Of a DNA stretch of 5,462 bases, positions 5,281-5,462 are shown in pieces. The position numbers were made by a program, and so were the translations under genes. Under the pieces are notes generated by a model that saw nothing but the letters and a program-made list of their open reading frames with translations, was not told the origin of the DNA and made no database searches. Numbering within the stretch: position 1 is the first letter of the stretch; each line of letters begins with the position of its first letter. The DNA is from Paracoccaceae bacterium (lineage in GTDB: Bacteria; Pseudomonadota; Alphaproteobacteria; Rhodobacterales; Rhodobacteraceae), in NCBI GenBank assembly GCA_020441345.1, contig JAGRMK010000247.1:1-5462 (forward strand), given 5' to 3'.

Positions 5281-5462
5281 ATGCTTGGTACACGAGATCG
5301 TATGGGTGCACTGCTTCGGTCTGTTGCAGCAGGTGCTTTGTTCGTGGGTATGACAGGGGCATTCATAGCGGTTACACCGCTGCAGTCGGGCGCTGCCTGG
5401 GCGACAGAAGGTGGCGGTATGAATATTGGCACCATTGACGGTGGCCATGGCGGCGGCGGCGG
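5281..5462 (+). CDS. Secreted glycine-rich protein of unknown function, N-terminal part (cut by window end)
   Basis: Sixty codons are visible with no stop before the window ends. The N-terminus has charged residues (MLGTRDRMG), a hydrophobic stretch (about 10-32, ALLRSVAAGALFVGMTGAF...) and a likely signal peptidase site after AWA (39-41). The mature part begins TEGGGMNIGTIDGGHGGGGG, so a glycine-rich region starts at once. ATG 5281 is chosen because GGGAGGG (5267-5273) lies seven bases before it; the in-frame ATG at 5275 is too close. A good promoter sits just upstream. Codons such as ACA, CGA, ATA and TTG are frequent here but rare in the operon to the left, hinting at different ancestry or low expression optimisation. 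I do not recognise the family. Glycine-rich secreted proteins include surface, matrix and calcium-binding repeat proteins, but nothing visible decides between them. Confidence 0.65.
   Translation, partial: MLGTRDRMGALLRSVAAGALFVGMTGAFIAVTPLQSGAAWATEGGGMNIGTIDGGHGGGG

Noticed and set aside
5253..5438. Plus-strand frame of 61 codons overlapping the glycine-rich gene
   Set aside because: Out of frame with the better start at 5281, which has a ribosome site and signal peptide; this frame's product is cysteine/tyrosine/arginine-rich without pattern.

Overview
The window looks like chromosomal DNA of a high-GC alphaproteobacterium, most likely of the Rhodobacteraceae. The main support is a heat-shock-type sigma factor that reads as the RpoHII (not RpoHI) variant of that group. 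Strong G/C preference at third codon positions in the main genes agrees with this. The assignment rests on recalled family features, not on a search.

Left part (1-2261, minus strand): three genes of a branched-chain-amino-acid-type (HAAT family) ABC importer. In transcription order they are a periplasmic substrate-binding protein, a LivG-type ATPase and a LivF-type ATPase that runs off the window. The ATPase genes overlap by 8 bases. A GC-rich hairpin with a short T-tract separates the binding-protein gene from livG and probably acts as a partial terminator. The permease genes are not in the window and may lie beyond base 1.

Divergent spacer (2262-2571): this holds the leader of the importer, with a two-tier hairpin. 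It also holds a plus-strand terminator-like hairpin that belongs to no visible gene, and candidate promoters for the sigma-factor gene. One candidate resembles the Rhodobacter RpoE (singlet-oxygen sigma factor) type and leaves a very short leader.

Middle part (2572-4720, plus strand): a tightly packed operon of RpoHII, a secreted ChaN-like haem-binding-fold protein (ATGA overlap) and a GNAT N-acetyltransferase (stop codon overlapping or very near its start). RpoHII directs part of the photo-oxidative and heat stress response in Rhodobacter. Coupling it to a ChaN-like protein suggests a link between stress transcription and haem or iron handling, but that link is inference.

Right part (4721-5462): about 500 bases with no convincing gene, less GC-rich than the operon and holding several inverted repeats. 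Then comes a clear AT-rich sigma70-type promoter with a perfect 12-base palindrome in its spacer. It drives the start of a secreted, glycine-rich protein of unknown function cut by the window end. Its codon use differs from the genes to its left.

I see no CRISPR array, tRNA, rRNA or intact mobile element. Most of the window is ordinary. The parts most worth a second look are the RpoHII-ChaN-GNAT unit with its promoter, the orphan hairpin at 2407-2428, and the right-hand spacer with the glycine-rich gene.
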